From Pyrenochaeta sp. MPI-SDFR-AT-0127 (lineage: Eukaryota; Ascomycota; Dothideomycetes; Pleosporales; Cucurbitariaceae): 64,000 nucleotides of DNA. The position numbers and the translations under genes were made by a program. The stretch spans positions 558,001 to 622,000 of the forward strand of contig JAGTJM010000011.1 in assembly GCA_020747015.1 (NCBI GenBank). Direction: 5' to 3'. This document shows, piece after piece, positions 22,336 to 35,100 of this stretch (within the stretch, counting starts at the first letter, position 1; every line of letters begins with the position of its first letter). Under the pieces are notes generated by a model that had not been told where the DNA came from, searched no databases, and was given only the letters and a program-made list of their open reading frames with translations.

Positions 22336-23630
22336 ATATCTGATGCCTGTCCAATCAGCACAGTCTGCCTCGCTCCATCACCATCCAGTTTGGGGCAATT
22401 GAGCGACCGCGAGCTGGAGTGCTGCACGTTGGTGGACTCGACACCGCTGCAAGCCAGGAACGGGGACGTGGACAACGCGCGCACACGCGGTGAGAGCGTG
22501 TCAGGAGCGGATGGCAAAGGAGGGGCAACAAAGGTGAATGGAAAAGGAGGAAAGATGAGATGGGCGAACAACCGACAGCGGTCTGCACGCGCAGATGGAG
22601 GCTGGTGTTGGATATGGCCGTTGTTGGAATGTGAGAGGTTCCAAGGTGAAGTCTTGCGGATCCCAGACGCTAGGCTAGCCTAGCGGAAAGGGGGGAGGAG
22701 CGCTCGTCACCAACGAACCCACTGTCCACACCCAACTCTGCCATGTAACGCACACCCAAGAGAGGCCGACGCGGTCGCGCAATCCCCTGCATCATCTCCT
22801 GCATCGCCTCCTGCATGAGCAGCGTCGCCTCAGAATAAAACATTGCATCCGCGCATCAAGAATCGATGCAGTACCCGTCGCCGCACAGCAGCCAGCCTCT
22901 ACCGTCATCGTCATCGCCCCATCAATGCGCCCAAGTCAGCATCACCGCTCAGTTAGATATAAAGCGGGGGCAGTGACATGCGGTAGGCAGACTGTACTAT
23001 ACGATACTAGATTGATACAAATTTAGCGGGTCTCTCGTTATGAAGCGTAGTATGGCACGTGAGCACAGAGCCTCCACGACGACCCAATGTACGAGACGAC
23101 AGCGATAGATTGGCCAAGGTGCCTAACCTATGGCAACTCTACTAGTTTGGCACATACAATGCGCACGACTGGCGCATTTTGGATTGTATATACAGCATCT
23201 GCCGTTGCGCATGGTCAACTTACCGGTGGAAGGACAATAGCCAATACATACCTTGTTCATGCTCAAAAGTTCTTTTGGCTTTGGATGTGATTAGATTTGG
23301 AGGCTGACTTTTGGCCATATGCGTGGGAATGCCATGCGAAGAGCGCACAACTACGGACAAAGTGTGCAGTCACCTCACGCCCCCATAATGTATACCTGTC
23401 GCCTTTGATGAGTGTGCAGAGTTCGCACAGCTTGACTCCGACAATACAGACCGCCATGTGTTTGCTACGAGACATATCGTAATAGTCTGAGGACATCAGC
23501 CTCCTCCAATTGATAGATGCACTGCACGCGCTACCACATACTGCCACGTCCTTTTATGACCCTATATTTGATCTCACTTCATTATGGTATCATTCATAAC
23601 CCCATTGTTAGGTACTCTGGCTGTCGCCTG
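22336..23630. other. Intergenic, SET1 promoter / RIB4 3' side
   Basis: About 1.3 kb. The GC-rich part next to SET1 (to ~22950) is open in several frames on both strands, probably promoter and 5' UTR; the rest is AT-richer. No gene supported. Confidence 0.4.
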
Positions 23631-24394
23631 CTAATCCACAAACTTGCCCTCAACCCAACCCTTCCTCTTTACACCCAGCTCCACTGCAGCATTCCCCCAG
23701 TCCAGCCCATGATTGTGTCCTTCGTTCTTCCCACTGCCTGCAATACCCGCCCTGTATAAGCCCTGCTCTTCATTGAGTAGCGTCAGCAAGCCAAAGACGA
23801 TCGGGATATTGCCATCGAGCTGCAACCGCATGAGGCCGTGGCTAACTGCGTCTGAAATGTATTCAAAGTGCATAGACTCGCCCTTAATAAGCACACCTAT
23901 AGCAATGATGGCATCAAAAGGCGATGTGGAGGTTGTAGACTTGGACGAGGGGATCGAGGGGGAGAGGGAGGTGAGATCGGAGGTGGAGCCAAGGAGGTCT
24001 GCAGCTGCGCCTACAACGCCGGTCGAGGAAGATTGGACTTGAGAGGCAGAGTATAATCTGATCAAGACTATGTTAGCAATGCTCTTTGTGTGCTTTCAAA
24101 TGCGTATGTTAATTTGATTGGCAACGCACTGCTTGACGGCATATGGCAGCTCGTAACTGCCAGGCACACTCTGTATCACAATGTTGTCATCTTTGACACC
24201 GGCTTGAGCAAGTGCCCTCTTCGTGCCGTCGAGGAGAGCATTAATGAGTGTTGTATTCCACCTTGCGTGAACAATGCCAATTCGAAGCCCAGAGCCTGAA
24301 AGTTGTCAACAAGCAGCTTGTCGTGGGGGGTTGGCGGGGTTGCATTCGTACCATCGTAGGATTTGGGAGCACCAGGTCCTTTGAGGGTTGCCAT
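23631..24394 (-). CDS. RIB4: 6,7-dimethyl-8-ribityllumazine synthase (riboflavin biosynthesis)
   Basis: Penultimate riboflavin step: condenses 5-amino-6-ribitylaminouracil with 3,4-dihydroxy-2-butanone 4-phosphate. Model complement(join(23631..24057, 24130..24295, 24352..24394)) yields 211 aa with introns of 72 and 56 nt. Core motifs are intact: the strand and aromatic site GIVHARWNTTLI, VPGSYELPYAV, and AIGVLIKGES(M)HFEYI with the conserved lysine and His that acts in catalysis. A Ser/Thr-rich insertion (~35 residues, before FDAIIAIGVL) is larger than in bacterial enzymes and is common in filamentous fungi. The C-terminal GNAAVELGVKRKGW helix closes the subunit. Confidence 0.94.
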
Positions 24395-24863
24395 TGTGAA
24401 GGGGGTAGAAAGCAATCAGCCTAAGATTGAACACGATCAAATAACGAGAGACTACAAGCCTGAGTGGGTATTGTTGCTTGGGCAGACGGAAGAATGCAGG
24501 AACACATCCTCCAGCGCTCCAGTAAGCTGCCCCGCAGCTGAAGACAGGGATCCCTCATCCCACAGCTTGTGGTGTCATCGAACCAGGACATGAAACATCA
24601 CAACAGCAGATCGTCATTTTCTAGAGCTGCTACCGTTTCGAGGCAAGCATCATCACCGAGAGATCGACTTTAGAAAGAATAAGTTTATGAACAAGTTTTT
24701 TTTACTACAAGCTGGTATCGAAGCCCGAGCGATCCTGCGTCTAGGGCCAGTACATAGTATCATCTTCTACGTGTCCCATAAGCTTCTTCCCAAAGCTGTC
24801 ATAAACCCAGAGCATATCCAGCCACTCTTGTGACGCCAAATAACCAAATTTCACAGTCACCGT
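24395..24863. other. Intergenic, RIB4 promoter / GFA1 3' side
   Basis: 469 bp; RIB4 promoter and GFA1 terminator region. Nothing else supported. Confidence 0.4.
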
Positions 24864-27171
24864 CTACTCGACGGTGACAGACTTGGCCAGGTTGCGGGGC
24901 ATATCAACGTTGAGGCCCTCGGCAACGGCCATCCAGTAGGCCATAAGCTGGAGAGGAATAACGTTGATCAAACCCTGCAAGCAGTCCACGTTGCTGGGCA
25001 CCTCAATCTTGTCAGTCTTGTCGGTTGGGAACTCGGGATCATTCTCGTTGCAAATGATGATAGGTCGTCCGCTTCGGGCAATGACCTGCTGGTAGGCGTT
25101 GAGTGACTTGGCGAAGATGTCATCGCGAGTAAGGATCATGACAATGGGGAGGTTCTCGTCAACAAGAGCAAGAACACCATGCTTCAGTTCTCCGGACATG
25201 ACAGCCTCGCAATGGAGATACGAGATTTCCTTGATCTTGAGGGCGCCTTCAAGGGCAGTGGCATGCTGAGAGCCACGGCCGAGGAGCAACAAAGACTTCT
25301 GGTCCTTGAACCTCTCGCAAAGCTTCTTGATGGGCTCGTCGAGCTTGAGCACCTCCTTGAACTGTTCTGAGACCTTGGTGAGACCGACCATGATCTCCTC
25401 GCGCCTCTTTTGCTTGGAGGCTCGGTCCTCGCTGAGAGACAGCGCAAACATAACCATGCAGACAAACTGTGATGTGTATGCCTTGGTAGATGCAACACCG
25501 ATCTCAGGGCCGGCGTTGATGTGGACACCGCAGTGAGTGAGGAGGGAAATGGAGGAACCGACGTTGTTGACGATACCAACAGTCAGGGCACCACGCTCGA
25601 GGCAGTAGCGAAGAGCCATGAGCGAATCTGCAGTCTCACCGGATTGGGAGACGAAGACACAGGTGTCATCACGGAAAACTGGTGCTTGGCGATCCAAGAA
25701 ATCTGAGGCCAATTCAACGGCGATGGGGATCTCGGTCAGTTCCTCAAAGATACCTCGGACGGCCATGCAGGAGTGGTAAGAGGTACCGCAAGCAATGAAT
25801 ATGATCCTTCGGCATCGCCTAATGGTGGCAAGGTATTGACGAAGACCACCAAGAGTCACAGTCTTGTTAACGGCATCGAGACGACCACGCATAGCGTTAA
25901 CGACCGACTCGGGCTGCTCGAAAATTTCCTTCTGCATGAAGTGGTCGAAGCGGCCCTTCATGATCTCCTGGAGCTGGATCTCAAGCGTCTGGATGGTACG
26001 GACGTTGGAAGATCCGTCATCCTTGTTGAGACGATGGATGTTCAGCGATCCCTCATGGATATGTGCAATATCGTCGTCCTCAAGGTACAAGACCTTCTTG
26101 GTGTGTTCGACGATGGAGGAGGGGTCGGAGGAGAGGAAGAATTCAGTGGGCATCGGGACACCGTCATCGGAGAGGAAGGCGCGGGACTGCGAACGGTGGA
26201 GGAGCGACTTGTCAGGCGGTGCGAGCAAGTTGTTGGTCTTCTTAAGTGCAGCATTGTGGGAGGCACTCTCGGCGGGGAGGGCAGCACCCTCATCGTTGTA
26301 CTCAACATCGACAAAATCGACCTTCATCTTCTTCTGTGTCCGCACACCGATAACAAGGGGAGAACCCTTGCGGGCAGCGACCACCTCATGGGGGAAGTGG
26401 ACCGACTTCAGGAGGAGACCGAAGGCTCCCTGAAGCTCCTTGATCACAGCCTTGACAAGAGCGGGGAAGCTCAGCTCTGGGTGCTCAGAGTAGATGTATT
26501 TTGTAAGCTTTGCAATAGCCTCAGTGTCGGTTTCGGTCTCGAACTTGAAGCCCTTGCTCTCGAGCAGAGTCTTGAGCTCCTTGTAATTTGTGATGATTCC
26601 GTTGTGGACGACCGAGAACTCCCAGTTGGGGTCGGATCTGTTGAGGACAAGTTAGTCTAGGAAGTGGGATCGACCTGGATAGTGAGCCGTGAGGTGCAGA
26701 CATACCTGTGAGGATGGCAGTTGACCCGCGATGGGGGACCGTGGGTAGCCCATCGGGTGTGAGCAATGCCGGCGTGCGAGTCAAAGACCTTGGTCAGGTC
26801 GAAGTCCTGCTCATCGACGAGCTTCTTCAGCGAGGCGACCTTGCCGACCTCCTTGACTGCGTAAACCTCATTCTTCTTGTCACCGTCAATGGCAAGACCG
26901 GCTGAGTCGTAGCCACGGTACTCTAGGCGCTGGAGGCCTGCAAAAAAAGGGCTGTTAGCAACGAACCTATATACCCCGCTGAGGGGCTGCCGTGCGTGGA
27001 AGGTGTAGCGGAGGAGGGAGACTTGCCATTGATGAGTGTATCGAGAATGTACTTCCTGTCTTTCTCCACCAGGTAGTTGATGTAGCCAAAGATACCGCTG
27101 TAGTCATTGTCGTCGTCAGCTTCTGCGTGCTCTGCGGGTGGTGAGGGGTGGGGCAGATGGACTTACCACAT
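24864..27171 (-). CDS. GFA1: Glutamine:fructose-6-phosphate aminotransferase (isomerizing)
   Basis: First committed step to UDP-GlcNAc, hence chitin and glycosylation: fructose-6-P + Gln gives glucosamine-6-P. Model complement(join(24864..26637, 26706..26937, 27027..27097, 27167..27171)), 693 aa. The first coding exon is only 5 nt (ATGTG); the catalytic N-terminal Cys codon is split by intron 1 and restored as Met-Cys-Gly-Ile-Phe. Intron 2 is GC-AG (donor GCAAGT). The N-terminal glutaminase domain has GYDSAGLAI, HTRWATHG and HNGIITNY; the C-terminal part has two SIS domains (CGTSYHSCMA, SQSGETADS, GRGSQHATALEGALKIKE) and ends NLAKSVTVE, as in the family. Fungal GFA1 is feedback-inhibited by UDP-GlcNAc. 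Confidence 0.96.
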
Positions 27172-29258
27172 GGCGAGATAACGAGAGGACTGTGTTGGAC
27201 GTAAAGAAAAGCGATTGTAGAGTCTTCGAGATCAATTGAAGCTTGGAGAGGAGTGAACGGGTGGAGGTGGAGGATAGATGCTGGGAGAAGTGGGAGAAGA
27301 GCAGCGGTGTATTATATCTTCAGCCAAGCATGCCCCAACGACGCACCTCTCCACTCTCCCCTTCAGCTAGTCTCGCCAATGCAGCCATACGCATGGGTCC
27401 GTGGCGTCCGCTCTACCACCCTTGAATTTCCCTTCTCGTGCCTGCTTCACTGACATTGCACGTACCCATGGCAAGACTGCACATCCATTCCGGTCTGCCA
27501 CATTTTGCTCCCCTATTTCGTCATTGCCTCGGATTCCATCCTGGGATCGGAGTCCACGAGCTTCGCAGCCAATAGCGGCCGTTGGTGTTCCTGATCTGCC
27601 GCTATCGTTTTCAGGGACCAGAAGGCGCAGCAGCTCCAAAATAGCAGCACTATGCCCGTTTCTCCACCATTTCATTGTTACTACGCTGGAATTTTCACTT
27701 CACGATGCCACCATTGCGGCGACTAGCTACGCGTGACTTTACGGGCGGCGCGGCCACCTCCAGGATGGCGAGCACATGTCCTTAGGGCTGCTTACCAGAA
27801 GTGCTTCTAATTCTGCCCCAAGCAATCGCTCAACACCATCCATTGCTACGTCAGCAGCGACATGCTTGGCCGGATACAGCTCCAAAGCAGGAACATTTAC
27901 CGCCAATCACTGTTAGACATCACGGGGGATGCACCTCTGCCAAGTTAGACAAACGACCGACGACAACATGGTTGCGTCGGCTACATGCTCTCGTACTGCA
28001 TACGTTGCATGAACGAGCATGGCAGGATAAAAAACGAATGATGTGGACCAATGCTGGTAGCTCACCGTCTGGGACCCGCAAACGGCTGCAAATACTCCAT
28101 CTGTGAAGTTCAACCAATGTCTCTATCAGACGGTGAGAAACTTGGTGCATTTCCCGCCCTGCATGTCTGATGAAATCTCACGCAAGCAGCGGTGCGAAGG
28201 AACAAAACAACAGCGCTGTGGCTTACGTCGCGAACGAATCATGAAATCGGGAAGTGAACGTGTAGGATCAGGCTGAGACTTGGGGCATGCACTTTCTCTT
28301 CGGCTGCACAGCTGGACGGTGAGCTCTTTGTTCACTACTGCACGCTTGTTTCTCTGCATAAAGCTTAGTTTGCTGCTTCTGAGGTGTTTCCTTTCAGCTC
28401 TGGGAAGGCGTGCCGACGTGAACTCTGCTGGGGTGCATAGAATGCCTCCAGCAATCCATATCTGCCAGTGTCTTGACCGCCATGCAGGCGGCTCTCAAGT
28501 GTCTGACAACAAAACACGGCTGCCAATCCAAACCCCACTCTGTGGCGTCGACGAGCATCAGCCGCACATTCAGCCTTACACTTCATTGACTTGCTTGTTC
28601 CGGTAACTCTACGCCCTGCATGTACATTGTGCTCGCCTCGCGATATGCTAAGAACTATTTTGTCGCTCTTGCGCAGCCACGGTGCTCGGTTGCGTCGCCG
28701 AGATATTTCAAATCCAAGCCTCGCGCATGTCCGTGTTTGATATCACGAAAAGACTCGGGAGGTGGCGATTGTCGTGACAATCCTGGCTGACAGACAATGA
28801 CAGCTCCTCTGGTCATGAGCAGAGCCTTGTGCAAAGCGTGACGTCCTGTGGCGATTGCCTGATTACGTTTTTTGTCAAGAATTTCCGAAGTATCGTTCAG
28901 AATGCTCTTGTCACTACAATCACCGAGGTGGCCTTCCACATTTTTCTCCAGCCATGTCACGACAATGGGTATCCATCGGGCCGAGTCAAGACCAAGATCA
29001 TGCTATCAAGAAACGAGCTTCATGTTACATGTTAATAATACTGGATACCCTTCCCTAGGCGTGAGCCCCACTGCTTCGGTCTAATTTAATGCGACCCTGT
29101 ATTTGGTAATAGTGCTTTATGACATCCAACAATTTTTACACCACAAACCTAATTGTGAGCAAGAAACATGACAAATGTGTTGATATACATCGCTGAAATG
29201 CTACCAATTGTATAATAATCTAGATCGGCCGATACGACTGAACATTTGATGACCCAGT
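27172..29258. other. Long intergenic region upstream of GFA1
   Basis: About 2.1 kb between GFA1 (start) and the AVT transporter (stop), both minus strand. It must contain the GFA1 promoter and probably a long 5' UTR. Several open frames of 100-110 codons exist on both strands (for example 28655..28960 minus, with a fairly acidic coding-like product), but none shows a family motif or a splice pattern I trust. Confidence 0.4.
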
Positions 29259-31567
29259 CTACCGACTATCGCAATAGCCTGGGGTCTTTGGAGCACCACC
29301 GCTGATCCAACTGTGAACTGTAAGGGTGGTGGTATAACCCATACCAACTATGCCGATGATACACAATAAGACGTCTAGGCTGCGAGCATAGGTTGTGCGA
29401 GCAACAGCCCTGTAGTGAAGCATGGGCTGCGAAAAGTAAGCTCATGTAAGAGATGAAGATGCGGAGGAACACTTACAGGATAAATGAAGACCAACGGGAT
29501 ACACGCAAAACTTCCTACGAGACTGACAAACTTGTCGAGATCGCCGGCGCCAGCCCACGCGAGCATGGCGCAGACCAAGACCATGAAAAAGCGAAAGAAG
29601 TTCTTTTTCCATTTGACGTACGGATTGTACTTGCCTGTCCTACTGAACAGTTGCTGGCTTGTGATCTCGATAGCAGGATATATCTGCAATGGAGTGGAGA
29701 GCAGAATAGCGAGCGAGTAGATAAACTGGACACCGTTGACAAACTTATTGTCTTGAGGCATATTCAGCAAAACAACAGTCTTTGTCTTAGATCCGAATGC
29801 TGCGTAGGAGAGAGCTCCTGCGCTAAGGAACACGATTGTGATGATAATCATGACCCCTCCAAGGACCTTAGGGAACTTCCTCGGGTCTTTCATGCCGGTT
29901 TGGATCGGAATAATGAGGCCGATGCCTTCAAAGGTGAAGATTGCGGTACCGATGAAGAGGGTCCAGTCTCTAGGATTGAAGGCGACGATATCAGAGACGC
30001 CACCCTGATCGACCATGGTGAATAGATCATAGTAATAGAGGTACACAAGACCGAGAAGTATGAATAGATCTGCCACTAGCGCAAGCTTCTGGATGTTGTT
30101 GATGTTCCGGTAGAGCGACAGAGGCAAGAAAATGGCCATCTGCATCAGGATCATGAATTTGATGTCAATGAACGTCCGGCAGTTTGAGACTGCCAAGACA
30201 AAGGCCTGCAAGTTTTCGGAGACGAAGACGATGTAGGCGGATGAGAAACCGACCTGCGAGATTACGAGGGAAAAGTTAATCATGTTACGCATCCAGTTGC
30301 CATAGAGATGGAAGCCCATGTCACCAAAGGAATGCTCAACGACAAGTCGGGTCGATACGAGTAGAACAAAACAAGTGTAAGACAGGCCTGCCACGCCGAG
30401 AAGGACCAAATTGGAGAAGACCATACCGCCGTTGAGAAAAGCGCGGGGGAGGAAAAGCACGCCTGTACCGACGAAAGACTTGAGCAACAGCATGGCTGCC
30501 CCTGTTGGACTACCATTGCCCGTCTTCTTCGGTTTCCGCTTTCTACGCTTCCCAGGCGTAAGCAGGGCGCTCGATTCACCGTACTCCCGATCTTCGTCTT
30601 CAGAGTGTTCCCCAGAATCCAGAGCGTCCGAAGAGAAGTATTCATCTGGCCCTAGTACTTCGTCGTCCTCTTCAAGGGACTCACCCGCAAAGTGACCATA
30701 CAGAGTCAGGAACTCAAGGAAATTGCTCGTGAAAACCTGGGGTTGTTGCCGTGGTTGACGCACGGTTCCGTAGCCAGATGGGCCAGGTGCAGGAGATGGG
30801 CTTGCAGCAGCTCTACGCAAGTAGTTACGTCTGAACCCTCCGGGCTGTCTAATGGAGTCAATGTCCAAAACTTCTTCCTCCGGACGGCGCCGAGACTCGT
30901 GGAAGCTCTTGCTGCGCTGCATTTTGCCTTGTTCTTCGGCCTGTTGTTGCTCGCTCCACCTATAGATCTGCCTGGTGATGTCTCCACCTTGGAGCTGCAA
31001 GCTCGAGAATTCCTCTTCTTCCTCATCTTCTAGAAGTCGCCTACCTTGTGATTGAGTATCATCGTCGCCAGTGAAGCCACGATTCGATCTACTGGGTGAC
31101 GCATGTTGCCCAACCAAATGTCTACGGACGATTTCGGGGTCTTCATAAGGCACTGGCGAGCGGCCTCGACCATCAAAAGAGCCGAAGTTGCTTGATGGGC
31201 CACGGAAAGAGGAGGGTGGCAGTGCTGGCGACTGCGGTTGTATGGGCGGCGTCCCAAATCGCGGAGGGCTTCTCCCAAGGGACTCCTTCAAAGCTGAAGA
31301 AAGCGCCGACGCTCCAGGCCCGGGCATCGAAGATTGCTCAGTTCGTCCTGCTAATGGGGTCTGCGATGAAGGCGAATCCTCAAGCTGAGTTGGTATTGGT
31401 ATTTGGCGCACAGCCGACGAGGTGGTTGGCACTGGCGAACCCAGTCTTGCAATCGATTCAGCGCGCGGAACGGACTGCGACTCGGCTGGAGAGCTTCGGC
31501 CGGATTCTCGCGATGATGAAGGGACCGGGAGCGGTCCCGAGGACGACTCTGAGCGCTCGCCTGCCAT
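29259..31567 (-). CDS. Vacuolar amino-acid transporter, AVT3/AVT4-like
   Basis: Amino acid/auxin permease-family transporter, by homology exporting neutral amino acids from the vacuole. Model complement(join(29259..29426, 29477..31567)) encodes 752 aa; the 50-nt intron (donor GTAAGT) falls after IYP and restores the family C-terminus (PPMLHYRAVARTTYARS...) plus the last membrane segment. The first ~340 residues are cytosolic, disordered and Ser/Pro-rich, with an acidic patch (LLEDEEEEEF) and DEYFSSDALDSGEHSEDEDRE. About eleven membrane helices follow, beginning AMLLLKSFVGTGVLFLPRAF. The start MAGERSESS is the first ATG. Divergent from VHC1, another vacuolar transporter. Confidence 0.92.
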
Positions 31568-32182
31568 TGCTGGCTTGCAAAGTCGCGTTTGATACCTGGT
31601 ATTGAGCTTCTTCAATCAGGTCGCGGTTAAGGCCGGAGCTCGGGTATCAGGGCGGAAACGTTGGTGACAGAGGTTCTATATGTGCAGGTTAATGGTGAGG
31701 CTTCAGGGTTTTCGTAATGGGTGAAGGCACACCGAGAGTCTTCCAGATGCTACGAGCGAGTGACAGAGTCAACAAAGGTGTGAAGGAGACACGAAAGCAC
31801 TGGGAGGCGGCTTCGAGGACTGTGCCGAAGGACTGAGGTCATTCGCTACAAAAGATCTCGCGTGGGGCGCGGGATGACCAAGTCACAGGTGGGACCCTTG
31901 CAACGGTCCAGGAGCATTGAAGCGAGGGCTAAGCCGCTAGAGTGAAGCATAAGACTGCATTTTGGGGCTATTATGTAGCGCCGGCGTCATCGCTTCGCAG
32001 CCCTGCTCTCATAGCTGCGGTTTTGGTTCTGTTTCTCTTCATGTGTCGCTCATTCGGGGTTGTTATCAGAAAGCACCTCAGGTCACCGTCGGCGAATTCC
32101 GTGGGCCCAACACCCAGTGCCGTACACAGCGTGAGCCGCAGCAACCTCTCGTGCCAGGAACCAGGTTTCAAATGCCCAGATC
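31568..32182. promoter_or_regulatory. Divergent intergenic region, AVT-like transporter / VHC1
   Basis: 615 bp shared upstream region of two vacuolar-membrane transporters; could allow joint control, though no specific element was recognised. Confidence 0.5.
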
Positions 32183-35100
32183 ATGACCGATGCCGACAAT
32201 AGAGCGCAGGCAACACGGCGAATGCCGGCTCGTTCGCATTCAAACTTCGCAGCCCGTACAGCAAGAGACGAAGATGAGCGCCTCCATCGACGCTCCTTTG
32301 CACAGCAATCGCCTCTGCCCAATGAGGGCACACCGCTTCTTCCCGACAGTGGACAGCATGGGTCACGAAATGACCTTGCCTATGATGGTGCCCCAGAGCG
32401 GGATGTTGGATTGGGCTTGCTAAAGAACTGGTTCTCTAGGAAGTACCTCTCCTTACAGTCCAAGGCAGGAAAGCCCTCCACTACTGGAAGCAAGCGGTAT
32501 TCTGTTAGTGAAGTCGCGAAACCGAGGCCTGGCGCCCTTCCAAGGCCAGTTGGCGGCACAGACAAACTAGGCACCTTTGCTGGTGTGTTTGTGCCCGTAA
32601 CCCTCAATGTTTTGAGTATCTTGATGTTCCTGAGATTTGGTTTCATCCTGGGCCAAGCTGGCTTCGTGGGCATGATGGGTATGTCTTCTCTCCGCCGTGC
32701 ATAGTGTATCATTTTGACCAAGATAGGCATGTTACTCGCTGGCTATTTCATTAACCTCTTGACAACCATGAGTATTTCTGCTATCGCAACCAACGGAACC
32801 GTCAGAGGTGGCGGGGCGTACTATCTAATCTCGAGAAGCTTGGGTCCTGAGTTCGGCGGGTCAATTGGAATCGTATTTTATCTCGGTTCCGTGTTCAATA
32901 CCAGTCTCAATGCTGTTGGCCTCATCGATTGTCTCATGGTCAACTTTGGCACTCACGACGGGGATATGGCTCGGTGGCTCCCTCAGAGCTATTGGTGGCA
33001 ATTTCTGTGGGCTACTGTGGTACTCACAGCATGCACACTCATTTGTCTGGCTGGCAGCAGCCTCTTCGCACGTTGTAGCAATGGCTTACTAGTAATTTTG
33101 CTTGTTGCTATAATCAGCATACCTCTGTCAGCCGCCATCAAAGAACCATTTGTCAACCTGAAGGAGCACATTGTTTTCACTGGGTTCAGCCTGGACACCT
33201 TTCGACAAAATCTACTACCAAACTTCACAAAGGGTGCCGCTGGGAGCGTAGGAAAGCATCGCGAGAATTTTCAAGATCTGTTTGGGATCCTGTTTCCTGC
33301 AACTGGAGGCATTCTAGCTGGGGCGAGCATGTCAGGAGACTTGAAGCATCCTAGCAAAGCTATACCCAAAGGGACTCTGTATGGATTAGGCTTGACATTC
33401 ACCCTCTACGCTTTGGTCATTTTCGCCATGGCAGCAACAATAGGCCGAGAAACCTTCTACAGCAATACAAATGTGATCCAACTTACTAACATCTCTGGGG
33501 TTATCATACTTCTTGGAGAATTGGCGACATCATTATTCTCCGTACTAATGGGCGTAATTGGTTCAGCAAAACTCCTACAGGCTCTATCTCGAGATCATCT
33601 CATCCCTGGCCTATCACTCTTTGGCCAAGGCACGCGGAAATCCGATGAACCTATCTATGCAATCGCCATCACTTTTTTGATTGCGCAGGCCACAATGTTT
33701 GCCGATATCAATCAAATCGCTTCATTCATCACCATGACGGTGTGTTATTCCCTATCTCTCGTTTCCTAACAACGAGGCTCGGCAGTATCACCTTTCAGAA
33801 ATTAACACTATGTCGTGCCCCTTGAAGGCCTGCAACGATCTGACTGAAGGTGATCAAGGTTTTACGCGTCCTCACAATTGCACCAGTCTTGCATCAGATA
33901 TGCTGACTCTGCTACAGTATCTCATGACATTCTTAGTCACAAATCTGGCTTGCTTCCTTCTGAAGATCGGTTCTGCTCCGAATTTCAGGCCTTCTTTCCA
34001 TTTCTTCTCCTCACAAACAGCTGCCGTAGGAACAGTGGTCTGTGGAGCCACGATGTTCTTTGTGGACGGGTTTTATGCCTCCGGTTGTGTAGGCTTGCTG
34101 GTCGTAATCTTTCTACTCATTCACTACACCACACCTCCAAAGCCATGGGGAGACGTAAGTCAAGGCCTCATTTACCATCAGGTCCGGAAGTATCTTTTGC
34201 GCCTGCGTCAAGAACATGTCAAATTCTGGAGACCACAAATTCTGTTGCTGGTTAACGATCCTAGACGGCAATACAGATTGATACAGTTTTGCAACTCACT
34301 GAAGAAAGGAGGGCTTTTCGTCCTGGGGCACGTCATAGTATCCACAGATTTCGGTTCAGCTGTGCCAGAGGCAAGACGTCAACAACAGTCCTGGACCAAA
34401 TATATTGACTTTTCGAAAATCAAGGCATTTGTCAACATTGCCATTTCCCCAGCGGTGGAGTGGGGGGCTCGTAACCTCGTTCTAGGGGCAGGACTGGGTG
34501 GCATGAGACCTAATATTGTTGTCATGGGCTTTTATAATCTCCCTGAGCTCAGAGAAACTCAGCCATCCATAGGTATACCATCGCCGCAACCGTCGCGACC
34601 GTCTAGTAAAGCCGCAAATCGTCCAATATCTCGAAAAGCAGTACAAGCGGCAGCTAAAAGGAGGCAAAAAGGCAACATGCAGGGGACGCTACCTACTGAC
34701 GCAATGAGGCCAGAGAGTGCCGTTGCAATTCGGAGTTACGTCACGGTCATCGAGGACCTTGTTCTACGCCTGCAAGCCAATGTGGCTATTGGCAAAGGGT
34801 TCCAAGAGCTTGAGGTGCCATCTGCAAAACCAACCATGAAAAAGAGAGCGCTGAACATGTTTGGTCTATCTGAAATCGAGATCAACGATCCAACAAAGCG
34901 GTACATTGATCTATGGCCTATCCAGATGTCTGCCGAAATTGCGACTTCGGGTGAAGAGGCTAGCAGGAAAAATGTGTTGACCACCAACTTCGATACATAT
35001 ACGCTCATTCTGCAGCTTGGCTGCATTCTTCACACCGTCCCGTCTTGGAAACGAGTCTACAAGTTGAGAGTTTGCGTCTTCGTCGAGTACGAAACAGACG

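Noticed and set aside
22222..22683. 153-codon plus-strand frame at the SET1 5' end
   Set aside because: Overlaps the SET1 first coding exon on the opposite strand and a GC-rich leader; no family likeness.
25773..26660. 295-codon plus-strand open frame opposite GFA1
   Set aside because: Entirely antisense to the conserved GFA1 SIS/glutaminase exon; its composition is a mirror of that codon usage, with no family likeness.
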